A DNA stretch of 18,491 nucleotides from Ignavibacteria bacterium (GTDB lineage: Bacteria > Bacteroidota > Ignavibacteria > Tepidaquicellales > Tepidaquicellaceae). Below are positions 9,078-16,207 of this stretch, in pieces. Positions within the stretch are counted from its first letter, which is position 1. Each line of letters opens with the position of its first letter. The notes beneath the pieces were generated by a model that was given only the letters and a program-made list of their open reading frames with translations, made no database searches and was not told where the DNA came from. Made by a program: the position numbers and the translations under genes. The stretch is taken from positions 1-18,491 of the forward strand of contig JADJWZ010000019.1 of assembly GCA_016716125.1 (NCBI GenBank). The letters run 5' to 3'.

Positions 9078-10565
9078 TTATTTTAATCCGTAATTTGGAG
9101 CTTCTTTTGTAATTCTCACATCATGCGGATGTGATTCTTTCAGACCGGCGTTGGTTATCATTACAAATTTTGATTTTGTTTTCATCTCCTGAATATTCTT
9201 CGCGCCGCAATAACCCATGGATGACCTGAGTCCTCCAATGATCTGAAAAATTGTATCGCCGACATTTCCTTTATAAGGTACAATTCCTTCAATACCTTCC
9301 GGGACGAGTTTACTTATATCATCTTCAGCATCCTGAAAATACCTGTCCTTGCTGCCGTGTTTCATTGCTTCGATAGAACCCATTCCCCTGTACACTTTAA
9401 AACTTCTACCTTCGTATAAAACTTTTTCACCGGGCGCTTCTTCCGCTCCGGCAAAATATCCGCCGAGCATTACGCTGTCCGCTCCGCCTGCAATTGCTTT
9501 TGAAACATCTCCTGTCTGCTTTACGCCTCCGTCAGATATCACGGGGATATTCTTTTTAGCAGCAGCGGCTGAACATTCAAATACAGCCGTCATCTGCGGA
9601 ATACCTACTCCTGCAATAACACGTGTAGTGCAGATGGAACCTGCTCCGATCCCGACTTTTATACAGTCGGCGCCGGCGTTTATCAAAGCTGTCGTCGCCT
9701 CCGCTGTTGCCACATTTCCTGCAATCAGCTCTATGTCAAAATTTTTCCTGATCTTCTTAATCATTTCTATTACACCTTTAGAATGTCCGTGAGCAGTATC
9801 CACTACTATTACGTCCACTCCGGAATTCACAAGCAGCTTCACCCTTTCGAGCGTATCCATGGAAATTCCGACTGCAGCTCCGACTCTCAGTCTTCCGAAA
9901 CTGTCCTTGCTTGCGTTTGGAAATTTCTTCCGTTTTTGAATATCCTTAAATGTAATGAGACCTTTTAAAATCCCGTTCTTATCAACGACAGGAAGTTTTT
10001 CGATCTTATATCTCTGAAGTATTACTTCAGCTTTTTCAAGATCCGTACCGAGAGGCGCAGTAACCAGATCTTTCTTTGTCATAATTTCCGAAACAGACTG
10101 TGTTTCATCCGGCTCGAATCTCAAATCCCTGTTTGTCAAAATACCAATCAGTTTATTGGATGAATCAATGATCGGAATTCCGGATATGCTGTACTTCTGC
10201 ATAAGCTTAAGCGCGTCCGATATTTTTTTATCGGAAGTAAGTGTGATCGGATTTCTGATCATTCCGCTTTCGCTTCTCTTTACTTTATCCACTTCCGACG
10301 CCTGCATATCCGCTGTCATGTTTTTGTGAATGATCCCCATACCGCCTTCTCTTGCAACGGCAATAGCCATTTCGCTTTCAGTAACTGTATCCATCGCTGC
10401 AGACAGCAGCGGAATATTCAGCGTAATGCTTTTTGTAAGTCTCGTACTGAGATCTACATCTCTCGGCAGCACAGCCGAGTGAGCGGGTTTCAGAAGTATA
10501 TCATCAAACGTGATCGCAGTTCCTGTTATTTTTCCGGTTTTCATTTCAATAAATAATTTTTGCAT
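9078..10565 (-). CDS. guaB: Inosine-5'-monophosphate dehydrogenase
   Basis: IMPDH oxidises IMP to XMP with NAD+, the committed step of guanine nucleotide synthesis, as a cytoplasmic tetramer or octamer. The 495-residue frame has the N-terminal barrel strand 'ITFDDILLKPAHSAVLPRDV' and two CBS domains (about 102-150 and 160-212), the regulatory Bateman module that binds adenine/guanine nucleotides. It also has 'VDTAHGHS' (255-262) and the catalytic loop 'GIGAGSICTTRVIAGVG' with nucleophile Cys312. 'DGGVKQTGD', 'YRGMGSIEAM' and the mobile flap 'GSKDRYFQ' follow. The length matches the E. coli enzyme (488) if translation starts at Met8 (10544). That ATG lies one base after the stop of the upstream M23 gene (tga-a-atg), which favours translational coupling. 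The Met1 start at 10565 would overlap that gene by 20 bases. No strong Shine-Dalgarno distinguishes them. Confidence 0.97.
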   Translation of the reverse strand: MQKLFIEMKTGKITGTAITFDDILLKPAHSAVLPRDVDLSTRLTKSITLNIPLLSAAMDTVTESEMAIAVAREGGMGIIHKNMTADMQASEVDKVKRSESGMIRNPITLTSDKKISDALKLMQKYSISGIPIIDSSNKLIGILTNRDLRFEPDETQSVSEIMTKKDLVTAPLGTDLEKAEVILQRYKIEKLPVVDKNGILKGLITFKDIQKRKKFPNASKDSFGRLRVGAAVGISMDTLERVKLLVNSGVDVIVVDTAHGHSKGVIEMIKKIRKNFDIELIAGNVATAEATTALINAGADCIKVGIGAGSICTTRVIAGVGIPQMTAVFECSAAAAKKNIPVISDGGVKQTGDVSKAIAGGADSVMLGGYFAGAEEAPGEKVLYEGRSFKVYRGMGSIEAMKHGSKDRYFQDAEDDISKLVPEGIEGIVPYKGNVGDTIFQIIGGLRSSMGYCGAKNIQEMKTKSKFVMITNAGLKESHPHDVRITKEAPNYGLK

Positions 10566-11349
10566 TAATCAGATCGCTGTAAATATTTTCAGGAAGCAGT
10601 TCACCGTCAAAAGATCTTACATACATAAGATGCAGATGTGTCGGGGAACTTGAAGGAAAAGCGTTCTTTCCGGTTCTGCCCATTGTACCGAGCGGCTTGC
10701 CCGGACTTACGTAATCACCGACATCTACAAAGACATCTTCCATATGCGCATAAAAAAACAATCCGTTTGTAAAATTATCATACACATATACCATGTTTCC
10801 GCTTTTAATATCCATATTTTCAGAAGTCCAGTTCTTTCTGGTCTCAATGACAATTCCGCCAGTCATGGAAAGAATTTCCACCGGCAGACCTGTATTATCA
10901 TCACGGGAATCCTGATCTCCGTCTGCAATGAAAATATCATGAGCCGGATGACCTCCGGTGCTTCCGTCGAAGAAATCAAACCCGCCGACTATGTATCCGC
11001 TTCCGTTTCTTCCGCCGATAGCAGACTGCCCATAACCTTTTACAGGAAAGATCCATTCGTCATCAGAATATTTTTTAATTAAGCCCGCTTCAATTCTCCC
11101 GTTCATAAAATCCCAAAGCTGATTTGTAAATATATATAAAGAATCAATTGCATCCTGACGGTTAAGATTTTGTTTTCTGATATCATTGATTATATCGCCC
11201 CATCTTGCTGCTATCCTGTCCGGCTTTCCATAGAAATTTTCATCCGTCTTAAGCTCTTTGATCTTCATTGAAACTGATAATAAAGAAACATTGAGCCTCT
11301 TGGATTTCTCAGACTTTGTTTTTTCAGTTTTTGATTTCCCGGATTTCAT
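10546..11349 (-). CDS. M23-family (LytM-type) metallopeptidase, probably exported
   Basis: Numbered from Met at 11349, the frame has 267 residues. The zinc site is complete: HxxxD as His134-Asp138 in 'TGGHPAHDIFIADGD', His202 in 'FYAHM', and HxH as His238-His240 in 'SPTHLHLMYV'. The family cuts peptidoglycan cross-bridges or stems, or acts as an activator of amidases. The same frame is open upstream to 11454 and encodes a good signal peptide, 'LRNLISVILFVLIINFIAAG', before the annotated Met. No ATG/GTG/TTG precedes it; only CTG (11442), ATT or ATA could start it. So the true gene probably begins about 11440-11451 with a non-standard start or a base error, and the Lys/Ser-rich stretch 'MKSGKSKTEKTKSEKSK' is just after the cleavage site. 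The stop abuts guaB. Confidence 0.85.
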   Translation of the reverse strand: MKSGKSKTEKTKSEKSKRLNVSLLSVSMKIKELKTDENFYGKPDRIAARWGDIINDIRKQNLNRQDAIDSLYIFTNQLWDFMNGRIEAGLIKKYSDDEWIFPVKGYGQSAIGGRNGSGYIVGGFDFFDGSTGGHPAHDIFIADGDQDSRDDNTGLPVEILSMTGGIVIETRKNWTSENMDIKSGNMVYVYDNFTNGLFFYAHMEDVFVDVGDYVSPGKPLGTMGRTGKNAFPSSSPTHLHLMYVRSFDGELLPENIYSDLINAKIIY

Positions 11350-11478
11350 TTTCTTCGGACTTTTATCACCGCCATAAATTTCTCCTGCGGCAATAAAATT
11401 AATTATTAAAACAAATAATATTACGGAAATTAAATTTCTCAGAGTATAAATTTAAATTCAGCTGAATAAAATTGTTAA

Positions 11479-11904
11479 TTACTTATCCATAATTTCAATT
11501 TCATTGGAAACGATAACCGTACCGTCCGGCTTAAGCGCGCTGACTTTATATTTTCCGGGATTCTCAAATTTCACATTGTCGAAATATATGTAATCCATAT
11601 CTGAGTCAGTATCAAACGGAAATGTTTCTACTACTTTTCCTGTGCTGATATCAGTAACATTAATGTTAACTGACCTTACACCAAGTTTAGTTTTGGTTGG
11701 TCTGAGGTCTACCATTACGGTTAGATTTCCCTCCGTGTATTTCTTACTTTCTCCCTCGCAGTTATCCGTAGCGGAGTTATACTTTTCACAGAAATATAAC
11801 TTGTTACCGCTTACAGATTCAGTAAGGTTTTTCAGCTTACTGCATCCGAGAATTAAAATAAGAAAAATAAAAAGAGCTGAGATAGATTTGTAATAATTTT
11901 TCAT
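11479..11904 (-). CDS. Small predicted lipoprotein
   Basis: The 141-residue protein has a lipoprotein signal ending 'LILILGCSKLKN', with the lipidated Cys at position 21 after a good I-L-G lipobox. The mature part is beta-rich ('LTVMVDLRPTKTKLGVRSVN', 'YIYFDNVKFENPGKYKVSAL', 'VIVSNEIEI'), suggesting a single Ig-like or C2-like beta-sandwich. Two cysteines ('LYFCEKYN', 'ATDNCEGE') near the mature start could form a disulfide. I do not recognise a named family. It is followed closely by the M23 gene on the same strand (11454 is the upstream stop of that frame), so the two may be co-expressed envelope proteins. Confidence 0.75.
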   Translation of the reverse strand: MKNYYKSISALFIFLILILGCSKLKNLTESVSGNKLYFCEKYNSATDNCEGESKKYTEGNLTVMVDLRPTKTKLGVRSVNINVTDISTGKVVETFPFDTDSDMDYIYFDNVKFENPGKYKVSALKPDGTVIVSNEIEIMDK

Positions 11905-12056
11905 TTGTGTATTTTTTTTGTAAATTTACCCATTACTAATTTTATATTCCATTGAAAATTAAAATCGCACAGACTGTAACCGGATTTAATAAATTTCTCT
12001 TGTTAAGGTTATGCTTAAAAAGCAAGCTGACAAATTCTGCGTACCGGATATCCGTA

Positions 12057-12335
12057 TTATTGATCAGTTCGGTTTTTATCTTTCCAATATTCCACAGCTT
12101 CGTTTTCTAATTTTTCTAACCTTGTATAGTAATCCGGAAACTCCTTTAAATGAGCCCATGCAATTTTCCCTGTCATATTTTTATCATTATTTGTAACATT
12201 TGTTTCCGGATATCTTGTCCCGTGTTCCAGCTCTATATTCATTCCTTTTGTGAATTCATCCAGCTTTACTTCATTCCAATTAATGCCGAGATCATCACCG
12301 ATTTCCTTTGCATTATGTGCAGTAAATTTTTCCAT
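12057..12335 (-). CDS. DUF5661-family small protein
   Basis: The 92-residue soluble protein matches the DUF5661 pattern as I remember it: 'AKEIGDDLGINWNEVKLDEF', then 'GMNIELEHGTRYPETNVT', then 'TGKIAWAHLKEFPDYYTRLE'. The charged, helical C-terminus ends 'EAVEYWKDKNRTDQ'. Function is unknown. The conserved His/Glu residues ('ELEHG', 'AHLKEFPDYY') could bind a metal, which is only an inference. An 'aggA' sequence lies immediately before the ATG, too close to be a good Shine-Dalgarno. It stands alone between the lipoprotein gene and a palindromic repeat pair. Confidence 0.8.
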   Translation of the reverse strand: MEKFTAHNAKEIGDDLGINWNEVKLDEFTKGMNIELEHGTRYPETNVTNNDKNMTGKIAWAHLKEFPDYYTRLEKLENEAVEYWKDKNRTDQ

Positions 12336-12390
12336 TCCTGTTTATTTTAAAAAGTTAATAAATGCCGCCTATCGTTTTGCGTGTATCCCC

Positions 12391-12428
12391 CCGGCAGAGT
12401 CTCGGGTGCTCTTCCCGGACTCTGACGG
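12391..12428. repeat. REP-like palindrome, copy 1
   Basis: cagagtc-t-cggg (12395-12406) pairs with cccg-gactctg (12414-12424), an 11-bp stem with one bulged T and a 7-base loop containing gctctt. Read on the opposite strand, it has the same order of blocks as the palindrome at 12458-12492, so the two are inverted copies of one element. Confidence 0.65.
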
Positions 12429-12457
12429 AAGTATAGTTTCCTAAAAGTCTCCTGTGC

Positions 12458-12492
12458 CCGGCGGAGTCCAAAAGAGCCAGAGACTCCGCCGG
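12458..12492. repeat. REP-like palindrome, copy 2 (inverted relative to copy 1)
   Basis: ccggcggagtc (12458-12468) pairs perfectly with gactccgccgg (12482-12492) over 11 bp around a 13-base loop that includes aagagc. It sits 16 bases past the 67-aa gene's stop, so it could also serve as that gene's transcript end, although no T-run follows. Confidence 0.75.
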
Positions 12493-12507
12493 TGGAAATT
12501 AAATCAC

Positions 12508-12711
12508 TTAAAGACCTAATTTATCTTTAAATCCTTTTGCCATATCAGCATTTCCGCCGGTATCTTTTCCTTCAAGGAAATTACTGACCTGATCACCGAG
12601 TCCTGCCGGAAGTTTATCCTTTACAAAACCGCCGACTGTTTCAATTGCGGATTTTGCCTGCTCTGCTGTTATCCCGGCTTTCTCCGAAACCATTTTTATT
12701 AATTCATCCAT
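12508..12711 (-). CDS. Small helical protein of unknown function, 67 residues
   Basis: The short protein reads 'MDELIKMVSEKAGITAEQAK', then 'ETVGGFVKDKLPAGLGDQVS', and ends in a Gly/Lys-rich tail. The helix-ITxEQAxxAI-helix-KLPxGLxxQ pattern resembles the DUF2267-like or similar small 'KLP' proteins common in Bacteroidota genomes, but I cannot name the family safely. A 'aaagga' Shine-Dalgarno 7-8 bases before the ATG supports the start. It lies 37 bases after the HerA-like ATPase stop on the same strand, so it may be the last gene of that transcript. No membrane segment or signal peptide is present. Confidence 0.7.
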   Translation of the reverse strand: MDELIKMVSEKAGITAEQAKSAIETVGGFVKDKLPAGLGDQVSNFLEGKDTGGNADMAKGFKDKLGL

Positions 12712-12748
12712 CTTATATCCTTTCTGATTTAATTAGAAAAAAATATTT

Positions 12749-14293
12749 TTAAAACCATCCTGATCTTTTCTTCGAAGAGCTGCCTCCGATACCAAGTACG
12801 CCGAGAAAACCCCTTGTCAGCTCTCTCGCTATTGTCCGCCCTACCTGTCTTGCAGTTGTGCTGGTCAATACTTTTTCAACCGTGCTTTTCTCTTCTTTAA
12901 TTTTTCCATTTGCTGTCACCTCTTCTTTATTTTCAGCCGGTGGCGCGGTAAGTTTTGCATTCAGCAGTTCATAAGCGCTCTCCCTGTCTATGATGTCATT
13001 ATATTTTTTCGCAAGATCTGATCTGATAACTATTTCATCCTGCTCAGCGTCTGTGAGTATATCCATGCGTGATGCCGGCGCACAGAGAAGTGTAGCGGTG
13101 ATCGGTGTCGGTGAACCTTTCTCGCTTAACACTGTTACCGCAGCTTCACCAATTCCCATTGAAGTCAGCAGATCTTCCACATTGTAAAAATCCGACATGG
13201 GGTAATTCTGAGAGATAAGTTTTATCTGCTTTCTGTCTTTCGCGGTAAACGCTCTTAGCGAATGCTGTACTTTCAAACCGAGCTGACTAAGCACCGAATC
13301 CGGAATGTCAGTGGGATTCTGCGTACAAAAAAATATACCGACTCCTTTTGATCTTATAAGCTTTATTATAGTTTCAATCTGCTCCAGTAATTCTTTTGAA
13401 GCCTCCTGAAATATCAGATGCGCTTCATCAATAAACATAACAAGTTTCGGCTGATCGAGATCGCCCTCTTCAGTAAAGTTATTATATATTTCCACAAGCA
13501 GACAAAGTAAAAAAGTAGAGAAGAGTTTCGGTTTATTCTGAATGTCAGTAAGTCTGATGACAGAGATCTGACCTTTTCCTTCGCTGTTAATTTTTACAAG
13601 ATCATCCACTTCAAAAGATTTTTCACCGAAGAATAGATCTGCGTCATTCTCAAGCTCAATCACTTTTCTTAACATCGTCCCGATAGATGCAGCCGAGATC
13701 TTTCCGTATTCTTTTTCAATATCTTCTTTGCCTTCATTGGAAATATACTGAAGTATTTTTTTAAAATCTTTAAGATCCAGTAACGGAAGTTTATTGTCAT
13801 CACAATATTTGAAAATAACAGATACTATACCTGACTGTGTCTCATTAAGCTCAAGTATTTTTGAAAATAGCACGGGACCGAATTCGGATACTGTAGCTCT
13901 TAGTTTCGCGCCTTTTTCTTTTGAAATGGTCAGTAGTTCAACGGGAAATGCGGAAGGAATATACTCCGTTCCAATTTTAATATGACGTTCAGTAATTTTT
14001 TCATTAACAGCGCCGGCAGCGGCAAGTCCGCTCAGATCACCTTTAATATCCATCAGAAGTACGGAAACGCTTTTTGAAGAAAGGCCTTCGGAAATTAGCT
14101 GAAGAGTTTTTGTCTTTCCGGTTCCGGTTGCACCGGCGATCAGTCCGTGCCTGTTCATAGTTTTTAAAGGAAGTTTGATCAGTACCCCGGGAAGATTCTC
14201 ACCGTTGAATATTGCGCCGCCGAGGGTTATGCTCTCTCCTTTGAAATTATATCCTTCATTTACTGTAGAAATAAACTTTTCCTTTTGATCCAT
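12749..14293 (-). CDS. HerA/YjgR-type (DUF853) P-loop ATPase
   Basis: The 514-residue protein carries Walker A 'GATGTGKTKT' (residues 54-63) and 'VLLMDIKGDLSGLAAAG' (78-94). Walker B is 'KLVMFIDEAHLIFQ' (Asp289-Glu290). A sensor/arginine region reads 'FFCTQNPTDIPDSVLSQLGL' followed by 'QHSLRAFTAKDR' (321-354). The C-terminal tail includes 'TARQVGRTIARELTRGFLG' and ends 'SGWF'. This order and length match the YjgR/DUF853 branch of the HerA-FtsK superfamily, hexameric motor ATPases whose cellular role is poorly defined. There is no adjacent NurA-like nuclease, so a classical HerA-NurA end-resection unit is unlikely. The residues about 430-470 are a charged linker. No Shine-Dalgarno is visible before the ATG at 14293. 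Confidence 0.9.
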   Translation of the reverse strand: MDQKEKFISTVNEGYNFKGESITLGGAIFNGENLPGVLIKLPLKTMNRHGLIAGATGTGKTKTLQLISEGLSSKSVSVLLMDIKGDLSGLAAAGAVNEKITERHIKIGTEYIPSAFPVELLTISKEKGAKLRATVSEFGPVLFSKILELNETQSGIVSVIFKYCDDNKLPLLDLKDFKKILQYISNEGKEDIEKEYGKISAASIGTMLRKVIELENDADLFFGEKSFEVDDLVKINSEGKGQISVIRLTDIQNKPKLFSTFLLCLLVEIYNNFTEEGDLDQPKLVMFIDEAHLIFQEASKELLEQIETIIKLIRSKGVGIFFCTQNPTDIPDSVLSQLGLKVQHSLRAFTAKDRKQIKLISQNYPMSDFYNVEDLLTSMGIGEAAVTVLSEKGSPTPITATLLCAPASRMDILTDAEQDEIVIRSDLAKKYNDIIDRESAYELLNAKLTAPPAENKEEVTANGKIKEEKSTVEKVLTSTTARQVGRTIARELTRGFLGVLGIGGSSSKKRSGWF

Positions 14294-14411
14294 TAATCAG
14301 AATTATTAGTGTAGAATAAAATAATAGTTTAAACAAAACTACTAAAATTAAGCGTATATTTACACCTAAATAATTTTGTATAAACTGGATTTAATGTAAT
14401 CACTTCAAAAT

Positions 14412-14441
14412 AATTTAAAATTTAAAATTTCAAATTTAAAA
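14412..14441. repeat. AT-only direct repeat after the ComF-like gene
   Basis: A 30-base A/T tract directly after the comF-like stop is built from repeated aaattt / ttaaaa blocks and can fold on itself. It may help end transcription but has no GC stem, so the function is uncertain. Confidence 0.3.
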
Positions 14442-15206
14442 TTAGTCTCTCGCCATTGCAAGCGAGCAGCACATTATTTCTCCGGCTCCGTTTTGCTTAA
14501 GAATTTTTACGGCTTCGTTTATAGTCGAGCCGGTGGTTATCACATCATCTAATATTATTATATTCTTTTCGTTAATTTCCGTAAGATATTTACTATTGAT
14601 CTCAAAGGCATTTTCGATGTTTAATTTTCTGCGGAGCTTATTCAGTCTTGTCTGTGAAGATGTATTTTTTACTCTTATCAAAAGATCTTCAGTAACTTTT
14701 ATCCCGGTGATATTACTCATTCCAGTGCTTATCAGTTTTGATTGATTGAATCCCCTTTCTCTTTGCCTCGACCTGTGAAGAGGTACGGGAACGATCATAT
14801 CAAACTCCGGAAAATTATTCGAGTCATTAGTTTTCATAAACTCAAGCCCAAGTATCTCACCCATATAAACAGCGAGCTTTCTCATACCGCCGTATTTGAT
14901 ATTGTAAATGATCTTTGAGAAATCGTCTCTTTCATAAAAAGTAAATACACTGAATGAGTATTCAGACATTAACTTATTCTTCAGATCAATTTTATCCTTA
15001 TCTGAAATTCTAAACAGCAGATTGAATCTGTCATCTTTTATGTATCTATTAGAATTTTCATTACTTATATATTCATCGGACAGTATACATGACGGAGGGT
15101 AAATGAATTCCAATATGCTTTCATACATTCCCGATATTTCCTTTAATATTTTTTTCAATATCCCTGTCATACAATTCAAGATATTAATCCTGAATCGTTT
15201 TTTCAA
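14442..15206 (-). CDS. ComF-family phosphoribosyltransferase-like protein without zinc finger
   Basis: The C-terminal half has the ComF/type I PRTase signature. 'DMIVPVPLHRSRQRERGFNQ' lies at residues 136-155 and the PRPP-binding loop 'IIILDDVITTGSTINEA' at 216-232. The end is 'GAGEIMCCSLAMARD'. The family is tied to DNA uptake during competence in transformable bacteria, although the molecular role is unresolved. ComF proteins usually start with a CxxC zinc ribbon in 'PPxCxxC'; here only one Cys remains ('YPPSCILSDEYI', Cys40) and no partner follows, so the zinc finger appears lost. An internal Met27 ('MYESILEFIYPPSC') is a plausible alternative start that would bring the length near the family norm (228). 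No other competence gene is in the window. Confidence 0.85.
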   Translation of the reverse strand: MKKRFRINILNCMTGILKKILKEISGMYESILEFIYPPSCILSDEYISNENSNRYIKDDRFNLLFRISDKDKIDLKNKLMSEYSFSVFTFYERDDFSKIIYNIKYGGMRKLAVYMGEILGLEFMKTNDSNNFPEFDMIVPVPLHRSRQRERGFNQSKLISTGMSNITGIKVTEDLLIRVKNTSSQTRLNKLRRKLNIENAFEINSKYLTEINEKNIIILDDVITTGSTINEAVKILKQNGAGEIMCCSLAMARD

Positions 15207-15533
15207 ATATGAATATAACCGGTTTGTGAAAATATCAGAAACTTCAGGGTGTCTGAACCTTGATTAAAGGATTAAAGGGAATTCTTGAATAAGAACCAAA
15301 AATAAAATGTTTAATTCGGTTGATTTTAAAACGCACTAGTTCTGCAGCGATAAAAATAAATCTTGTTTATTAAAAAGAAAGAATATACTATTGCAGTAAC
15401 CTCAAAATTAAAGGATTACTTATATTTTTAAAAGTTTATATGAAAGACTCTCACTTCTAGAAATTATGTATTCCCCGTTAAAATATTTATAAGAAATTTA
15501 AAATGGTTTAATTTAAAATAGAATCATTCAATA
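15207..15533. other. AT-rich intergenic region before the cassette array
   Basis: No ORF or RNA gene is visible in these ~327 bases. A short tandem 'gattaaag' duplication lies at 15262-15277, inside 'cttgattaaaggattaaagg', a phrase that recalls intergenic repeats in this group. The promoter of the comF-like gene should lie here. The composition shifts to clearly more AT-rich than the genes to the left. Confidence 0.45.
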
Positions 15534-15710
15534 ATTTCCGCCGTTGTTGGTGTTCCAAAAAGTTTGCACATTTAGAATTATCAGTTAATAGTAAAACTAT
15601 TGCAAACTTTTTGGTCACCTACAACACTTGCAGCGAAGTCTGCAGGAGATTTCTTTAAATTATAATTTCGATATTAAATTTAATTTGCAGAATTTATTTT
15701 GCAAGATATT
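15534..15710 (+). repeat. Hairpin element A, copy 1
   Basis: The 177-bp element begins atttccgcc and ends gcaagatatt. Its core is a large inverted repeat: left arm 15543-15568 (gttgttggtg-ttcc-aaaaagtttgca) and right arm 15601-15625, around a ~32-base loop. The right arm has a single change (cctacaac) against copies 2 and 3. It is directly abutted by copy 2. Confidence 0.9.
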
Positions 15711-15890
15711 ATTTCCGCCGTTGTTGGTGTTCCAAAAAGTTTGCACATTTAGAATTATCAGTTAATAGTAAAACTATTGCAAACTTTTTGGTCACCAACA
15801 ACACTGCCGGCGAAGTCTGCAGGAGATTTCTTTAAATTATAATTTCGATATTAAATTTAATTTGCAGAATTTATTTTTTTACAAGGTAGT
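15711..15890 (+). repeat. Hairpin element A, copy 2
   Basis: Nearly identical to copy 1, in direct tandem. The arms are 15720-15745 and 15778-15802, with perfect caccaacaac at the right end. The right end differs (ttttttacaaggtagt instead of ttttgcaagatatt). It is followed by element B at 15891, both starting with atttc. Confidence 0.9.
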
Positions 15891-16009
15891 ATTTCAATTT
15901 GAGAATTGAGCAGCGCAGTCTGTTGTTGGTGATCAAAAAGTTTGCGCAGGTTTCATTGTAAAATTAAAAAATTCATTATGCAATCTTTTTGAAAACACCA
16001 ACAACGGCC
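15891..16009 (+). repeat. Hairpin element B, copy 1
   Basis: A related but distinct hairpin has left arm 15922-15945 (gttgttggtg-at-caaaaagtttgc) and right arm 15980-16005 (gcaatctttttg...caccaacaac). The outer 10 bp pair perfectly and equal those of element A. The outer flank caacaacggcc matches, in inverse, the left flank of element A (ggccgttgttg-like). Confidence 0.88.
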
Positions 16010-16032
16010 GTAAATTTTAAATTGAATAAGAA

Positions 16033-16047
16033 GGGAGGTAATATACG
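16033..16047 (+). promoter_or_regulatory. Strong Shine-Dalgarno of leader mini-ORF 1
   Basis: aagggaggt at 16031-16039 is almost the full anti-Shine-Dalgarno complement, nine bases from the ATG at 16048. The genuine lipoprotein start at 16208 has no such site, so ribosome loading is strongest at the mini-ORF. Confidence 0.7.
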
Positions 16048-16092
16048 ATGATCAGAGCTCCGACAAAAATCAACAGAGCGTCCGAAAAATAA
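16048..16092 (+). CDS. Leader mini-ORF, 14 codons, copy 1
   Basis: The frame encodes MIRAPTKINRASEK and stops with TAA at 16090-16092. It lies 115 bases before the lipoprotein start, inside the repeated leader, and has a near-ideal Shine-Dalgarno. The second copy (17857-17901) keeps start, stop, length and Shine-Dalgarno, with two amino-acid changes (Thr to Ala, Arg to Lys). It may be an upstream regulatory peptide whose translation affects the downstream gene. It could equally be a chance frame in a young repeat, since only two copies are seen and both differences are non-synonymous. No family is recognised. Confidence 0.45.
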   Translation: MIRAPTKINRASEK

Positions 16093-16207
16093 AGGGGCCG
16101 GAAATATCAAAAATAAATTAACTGTGCGACTGCAATCTTACAGAAAATAAATATGATAGATCCAATCCCGAAATTTTATTTACATTAATTTAACTCCATT
16201 TAATAAA

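Noticed and set aside
9349..9968. Plus-strand open frames across guaB
   Set aside because: They are antisense shadows of a strongly conserved enzyme and show no recognisable protein features.
12749..14293. HerA-NurA type defence or resection module
   Set aside because: The ATPase is of the YjgR/DUF853 branch and no NurA-like or other nuclease gene is adjacent.
16151..16190. Second mini-ORF (MIDPIPKFYLH) in the cassette leader
   Set aside because: A 2-base deletion in the other copy changes its frame, and it lacks a Shine-Dalgarno.
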